Positions 59,528-64,000 of a stretch of DNA of 64,000 nt are shown here, one piece after another; the first letter of the stretch is position 1, and each line of letters begins with the position of its first letter. Under the pieces are notes generated by a model. That model saw nothing but the letters and a program-made list of their open reading frames with translations, made no database searches and was not told the origin of the DNA. The position numbers and the translations under genes are program-made. This DNA is from Aulostomus chinensis (taxonomy: Eukaryota > Chordata > Actinopteri > Syngnathiformes > Aulostomidae), in NCBI GenBank assembly GCA_037954235.1, contig JBBMOA010000002.1, positions 15,561,009-15,625,008 of the forward strand. The letters run 5' to 3'.

Positions 59528-62500
59528 CTAGTCAGTTAGCCAGTTGAACTCAGTGAAGTCCCGCATGAAGGAGATTACATGGGGGTTCATGTATGAAGTC
59601 TTCCGCTTCACCAGTCTCCCGGTCCTTCGGCTGGTCTGCTCCTTGGCACTGCACTTGGTGGAGTCAGGATTAATCCTGACTAAAAACCTATGAGCATGAG
59701 TATAGGAGTTAGGGGCTGGGACAATATGTACATGTTAAAAAATAACTGGCCAGCAAATCACAACTGTTTACGGGACATTAACCACTCTCCTTCGGCAACC
59801 GTTTGCAGAACATCTGTCATGCAGTGTTAATTTTGACAGCCATTTTAATTTTAGTCTTAGTCCTTGTCTTCTTCACCAAAATGCTAATTAGTCACATTTA
59901 GTCATTTCTATCTTTAATAGTTTTAATCTAGGTCTTAGTCAACAACAATTAAAAATATTTTAGTCGTCAATTTTAGTTGTCATTTGCTTTTACATTTGAA
60001 TCTTTCTTTCAATCAAACTATATAAGATAATAAATACCTCTGAACAAACTCCAGTGTTGTGCTGGCTTCTACCTGATACTCTAAGTTGAACACATAGTAA
60101 CAGGCAAAGAGAGCTGCCAAGGCAGCGGTGAAGTCAGCCAGGTGAGCAGCAGGTGGGATTACGACCCTCCCCTCGATCGACAGCATCCATTTTTTTGCAG
60201 TCAGAATCGTCTCTCCTTGGTAAAGAGTCATTGCAAAAATTAAGTTATTAGCAATACATTCTATAAATGATTTGCTCAACATGAATGACTTTAAAAACAG
60301 AGCAGGGAGCATACATATCTTCCAAGTGGAGAAGAAATAACACGATAAGCAAAATTAAGAGAACTATTTACAGGAAAAGGTTTTTAGAAACCAGTGAATC
60401 AAGTGGATGTGAAACTTACCAAGCATGATGATCCTTGGAGTGATGGGGAGAGACAGCTGGGCCTCTGCGTCTGCAGGCGTGGTAGTCACCTATGAATGCC
60501 AGCACAGAAAAGAGTTACATAAAACAAACCAGATGGTATATTTTCTCTAGGAAAGAAAAAGCTTTTTGAAATTTGTTAATTAGAAAGCAATTTGCCATAT
60601 TTTTGTTGCTCCAATTGTTTGTGCATGTTTACACACCTTGGAAATAAAAAATGAACCAAGTACCACACTAACCTTATGCCAGACGACATACATTTTCTCT
60701 TAATAATTAAAATATTGTGCACACAGTGGACAAGTTACTTTACCCAGCATGCACTACGAAAGAACTGAGATAGAAGCTTGCACCATGTGGGTTATAATGT
60801 GAGGTGAGGTCTATCAATGAAAAAGTGCTCAATCACCAGTCACATAAAGGTACCCTCAAACAATATACCTGGCCTGAAACCCATTGCGTCACACTATTCA
60901 CAAACAAACTTCAAACACCTAGGAAGACAGGATTGCCAGATGCAAACCTGCATTTACTTGAACCCAAGTACAAGGTGCCATTGGAAGCTTGCCAACCTGC
61001 AATACAATTTGAGGGGTGTAAAATGTTTCACTCGAATCAGGGAAAATGATTCTGCTGCAATAAATGTGACAATTAAGTGTTGAAAAATGTAAATAAAAAT
61101 AGTAAGTAATTAAGGAGCTTAGATCAGCAAGGAGAAAAAGTGACTCCTCTTGCTCTTTGAAGTGTGCCAACATCACCAGCATCGCTGCTAGGCCATCAGT
61201 TCCTTCTCGGTCCTTCTTTAAGGCTTCCTTCAGAACAGCTCTTACTTCCTTCCTCCACCTTGTAATCTGACTACTGAAGAAATCCAGGAGTCTTTTATCC
61301 TTTTTGTCCAAGTCTTCATTCAGTCTTGAGTATAATTCAACATTGGTGAGAGTGGTGAAGTGTGACAATAAAAACTTCTGTGAAAAGAGAAATGGCCACT
61401 CTTTACCCACGTCCAGAATGCTTGGGGAAGGGTTTGCGTTGATGTATTCCCGCTGTTTGGCATAAGTGATAGCCATTAGGTCTTCTACCCTTCCACTCTC
61501 AGCGCCCTTGAGTCCCTCTCGACTGAATATATCCAACATCTCAAGCTTCTTTTCCTCTAATGATGCTGATGTTTCCCCATCCGGATAGTCCTCTGGCTGC
61601 CAACGAACACACCCGTAGCTGTCGACTCTTGTGCATGTAGCTGCTGCTGGCTGGTCATCATCACTATCCTCATCATCTCTCTGGGTGCGTTTGGGCTTCC
61701 TCAGACGGGTAAGAGTGTTGCCTCGATTCAAATATTCTACTCTGGTCTTAAGCTGATTTATAACACTGAAGTACCCACATCCAATTAGCTCCCCCTCTTT
61801 ATTTTTGTCTAAAAAGCTATTTGGATATTTTTGAGTGATAGCTTTTGCCACTACCATGCACTCTCTGTGAGTAGGGTTCCATGAATGCTCTCTCATCGCA
61901 TCAACAGTGACTCTCATCAAGTGTCTGCGGTCCTCCGGAGCTGGCCTCTCACCAGCATCTACTGCTCTTCTAAGAGTCGGCCTCCCTTTGTTCCATGGTA
62001 CCTCAAAACTGTCCACCCATACAGAGATGGGACTGATGGGTGATATGGGGCATGTGCTGGAAGAGGCCACTGGCAGTGGCTCAGGCGAGGAAGGGGTCAG
62101 CTGTAGATTGGCAGAACCTGCATCACACATGTATAAGTGAAAGCACAGAAAAGGTTGTGACTAGTTTGATACCACAAAATAAAGTCCTCCAGATTTTCTA
62201 TACAACACCATAAAGATACAGGTCTGTAAGTAGTTATTTTTTATTAATCTGTCAATCATGAAGCGGAACAAACTTAAATTCTCTGCCATTAAAGTCACAA
62301 ATGAATGAGCAAAAAAACAAACAAAAACGCAGGAAAACAGTTTAATATGTTCGGACATAAAGTCATAAATCTGTAATGAAAAACTCCAATCTAATGAGCT
62401 GAAATCAGAGAATATGGACTTGTTTTCTTTACAAAATGATGATTGAATGATTGCTGATTAATTAGTCATTAATTGTTGCAGCTCAGCTAATATGTTAATT

Positions 62501-62715
62501 AAAGCAACTGTAATCTCACCTCCTTTCAAGGAATGAAGAATTTTTCTGCACTGAATTGGTGTGAGCAGATGTTTGAGGTCTTCTTCTTGAATGAACTGCA
62601 GATCATCTGGTTCTTCAACACCTACTTTGGTCACCAACTCATTGACTAAAGTTTCAAGTTTCGCTTCATCTAGCTGTGGTAGCACGGTCTGTATTGCCTT
62701 CTCAATGGAGTCCAT
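59528..62715 (-). CDS. SAM-like accessory protein, five exons, 532 aa if spliced as predicted
   Basis: Exons (minus strand): 62715-62520, 62117-61123, 60489-60420, 60215-60038, 59687-59528. Total 1599 nt, 532 codons plus TAG, with every junction in frame. Residues 1-65 form a helical SAM-like domain (LQFIQEEDLKHLLTPIQCRK). Residues 66-397 contain PTHRECMVVAKAITQKYP, a basic RLRKPKRTQR then an acidic run (212-221), and DGLAAMLVMLAHFKEQEESL. Residues 398-532 carry WMLSIEGRVVIPP, FTAALAALFACYYVFNLEYQ, and a basic end TSRRTGRLVKRKT. This matches, from memory, uncharacterised fish proteins often labelled SAMD3-like; their function is unknown. Introns 1, 3 and 4 are GT-AG. The exon 2 donor reads GAT|CTAAGC, CT where GT is expected; intron 2 ends in AG. 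Without that splice, the frame runs on to a stop at 60919. Its ATG overlaps the stop of the upstream gene. It could be an inactive copy. Confidence 0.75.
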
Positions 62716-64000
62716 TACTCATATTTCTGAAACACAGAATGATGCAGAGCAACAAGATTAAGACCAAATCGAGTATATGCAGAAAGAGGGTAATAATCTG
62801 CAAGTTTGTCTACAGTCAAACACTGATACTGTGCCTCTGAGTTGCTTTGTAGGCAATACACACCAAGATCCACAACAGGCACAGACTGATACTGCTGGAC
62901 AACAAAATGCAAGTTTGACTCATTTATCAGTATCAACAGTATTTTCCCAAATAGATACCCTGTGTCATTTTTGTCCACTACAACAGTCATGCCTCTTTTA
63001 TACAGAGTGCCTTTGAAAGTGACAGAGGGTGTTTCAATTGTGTGTTCTGGGTGGAGACCCTTGTGACTGACAGCTCTCTGAATGCCAATCTGGTACAGTT
63101 GGACATCAAATTTACTTGGTTGGCTCATTTGCAGAGTTGGTGGAAATAAGTTACCAGCATGTAAATATGCTTGTAGCAACTGGTGCCTTTCTGCTAAGGT
63201 ACTGCAGAGGTTTTTATAGTTATGCAGTTTCCTTGCACACTGCTTAAAATATGAGTGCTTGCTTTCAAAGCGCAACGTCCACAACCGAATAAGGGGACCA
63301 AACCGAAGAGTGAGTTCTGGGTAATGGACAAGATAGTGGTGCTTAGGTTTTAGGGTCTTTTCTGGGAATGTGGCAGTTCTTAGCTGGATGTATTCCTCAA
63401 TGAGAATCTTCAGGTATGCTACTTGGTTGGTATGGATCTTGGGTGCACATATCAAATCCACAATTTCTCTGAGCTTTAAACACAACTGCCACACCTGATT
63501 ATCAAGCGGATTTTTAATTCTGTCTCCAACCAGAATAGGAAAGAGACGCAAGAGGCACCAGTTTTGAGCAGCATGCCCTCCCAACTTCTCCCCATCAGTT
63601 TTGACCTCACATGGCTTGTTATTTGCATCACTGCCTAGGTATGTGAACTGTGATATAGTCCGATTCAGTTGACCATAGGTGAAGTGTTTGCCCACTGTCA
63701 CTAAGCGCTTAATGTACATAGCAAGATCAACTGAAACAATCCCTTCAAACAGTTCATGACCCAGGCATGGAGGGAGTCCTGGCTGGCAAACATGATAGTA
63801 TTTCAACTGATTGAAAACTGAGTCAAACTTTATTCCCCTCGTCATTTCCTGGTTTAGGGCTAAAGGTGCCACACTGTTTTTGTAACTCTCTGTGGTTCTT
63901 TTGGGACCAGATTTGGTGGGATCTGTTAGAAAAGACTCTCTGTCTATGACACAGTACCGGCAAAAATGTGTGCTTTTACTGAAGTTTTCAGTAAACCCGC
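62715..64000 (-). CDS. Transposase-like protein, 5' end outside window (427 aa visible)
   Basis: The frame is open to the window edge: visible residues start GFTENFSKSTHFCRYCVIDR, so the CxxC (residues 13-16) belongs to it, well before the first internal start-like codon. Then come FDSVFNQLKYYHVCQPGLPP with CLGHELFEGIVSVDLAMYIK, GSDANNKPCEVKTDGEKLGG, KPKHHYLVHYPELTLRFGPL and LWTLRFESKHSYFKQCARKL. HD/HE-x-x-EG followed much later by RFE-x-KH is the arrangement of DDE-type transposases related to CACTA/Plavaka-like groups, so these may be catalytic residues; the superfamily is inference. Fish relatives I recall have GHDLFEG, here GHELFEG. The frame has no stop over 427 residues, ending QKYE-TAA. 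The stop shares one base with the ATG of the downstream gene. Likely role: DNA binding and transposition in the nucleus. Confidence 0.75.
   Translation of the reverse strand, partial: GFTENFSKSTHFCRYCVIDRESFLTDPTKSGPKRTTESYKNSVAPLALNQEMTRGIKFDSVFNQLKYYHVCQPGLPPCLGHELFEGIVSVDLAMYIKRLVTVGKHFTYGQLNRTISQFTYLGSDANNKPCEVKTDGEKLGGHAAQNWCLLRLFPILVGDRIKNPLDNQVWQLCLKLREIVDLICAPKIHTNQVAYLKILIEEYIQLRTATFPEKTLKPKHHYLVHYPELTLRFGPLIRLWTLRFESKHSYFKQCARKLHNYKNLCSTLAERHQLLQAYLHAGNLFPPTLQMSQPSKFDVQLYQIGIQRAVSHKGLHPEHTIETPSVTFKGTLYKRGMTVVVDKNDTGYLFGKILLILINESNLHFVVQQYQSVPVVDLGVYCLQSNSEAQYQCLTVDKLADYYPLSAYTRFGLNLVALHHSVFQKYE

Larger units (their letters stand above)
57456..64000 (-). mobile_element. Large two-gene DNA transposon, left end in window (partial)
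   Basis: The left terminus is inferred at CACTGTAAAAAAATTACC (57456), a CACTG start like that of CACTA/EnSpm-type elements, followed by about 300 bp of ACTGTAAA/TTTACAGT subterminal repeats. Further right are two minus-strand genes: a transposase-like gene running off the window and a five-exon SAM-like gene. The right terminus is outside the window, so element unity and superfamily are inference. A piggyBac-like MITE (58928-59469) is nested in its 3' part. 57850-58920 has no recognised gene. Confidence 0.5.

Noticed and set aside
60804..61083. Plus-strand open frames of 81-88 codons
   Set aside because: They overlap the intron and read-through region of the minus-strand five-exon gene and have no domain.

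Overview
The window looks like repeat-dense, non-coding DNA from a ray-finned (teleost) fish. The evidence is the repeat content: an L2/Maui-like LINE, an RTE/Rex3-like LINE, tRNA-headed SINEs with GGAT-repeat tails, Ty3/gypsy-type LTRs, hAT, PIF/Harbinger and piggyBac-like DNA elements, and many long CA, GA, poly-C and poly-G tracts. I recognise no host protein-coding gene. All coding sequence that can be supported belongs to mobile elements.

Layout. Positions 1-3269 hold only simple tracts. A non-autonomous hAT-type element fills 3278-4518. From 4.5 to 9.3 kb there is little beyond microsatellites and a tandem duplication near 7.7-7.9 kb. From 9.3 to 12.6 kb come a reverse-strand SINE, two head-to-head pieces of a MADF-domain (Harbinger-associated) element, and the 3' end of a gypsy-type element with its LTR. 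A broken L2-type LINE occupies 13.3-15.0 kb and a SINE 15.6-16.0 kb. A 1.6-kb solo LTR, itself interrupted by a SINE, spans 16909-18530. An RTE/Rex3-like fragment (18.9-19.5 kb), a second gypsy-type solo LTR (22092-22511) and another SINE (23.9-24.3 kb) follow. The stretch 28.2-33.7 kb is a cluster of DNA elements: a MITE with TTA duplications, a hAT element with a BED zinc finger, a complete but decayed PIF/Harbinger element, and a small hAT-like MITE. A hAT remnant with one transposase-like exon lies at 40103-40737. A near-perfect 36-bp hairpin is at 44.46-44.54 kb. SINE, R4-type LINE and MADF fragments occupy 45.6-47.4 kb. A nested pair of DNA elements is at 51.9-53.2 kb, and a chimeric SINE at 56.7-57.0 kb.

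The most interesting region is 57456-64000. It appears to be most of one large DNA transposon whose right end lies outside the window. It starts with a CACTG terminus followed by dense ACTGTAAA/TTTACAGT subterminal repeats, and it carries two minus-strand genes. The first (62715-64000, open at the window edge) is a transposase-like protein with a CxxC motif, a GHELFEG motif and a late RFESKH motif. The second (59528-62715) can be read across five exons that join in frame into 532 residues, with a SAM-like start and a conserved C-terminal region known from uncharacterised fish proteins. The stop of the first and the start of the second overlap as TAATG. The exon 2 donor is CT where GT is expected, so this copy may be newly inactivated or may splice differently. 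A piggyBac-like MITE sits inside the 3' part.

Target-site duplications and family names were worked out by reading the sequence and from memory of the families. No alignment or database search was run.
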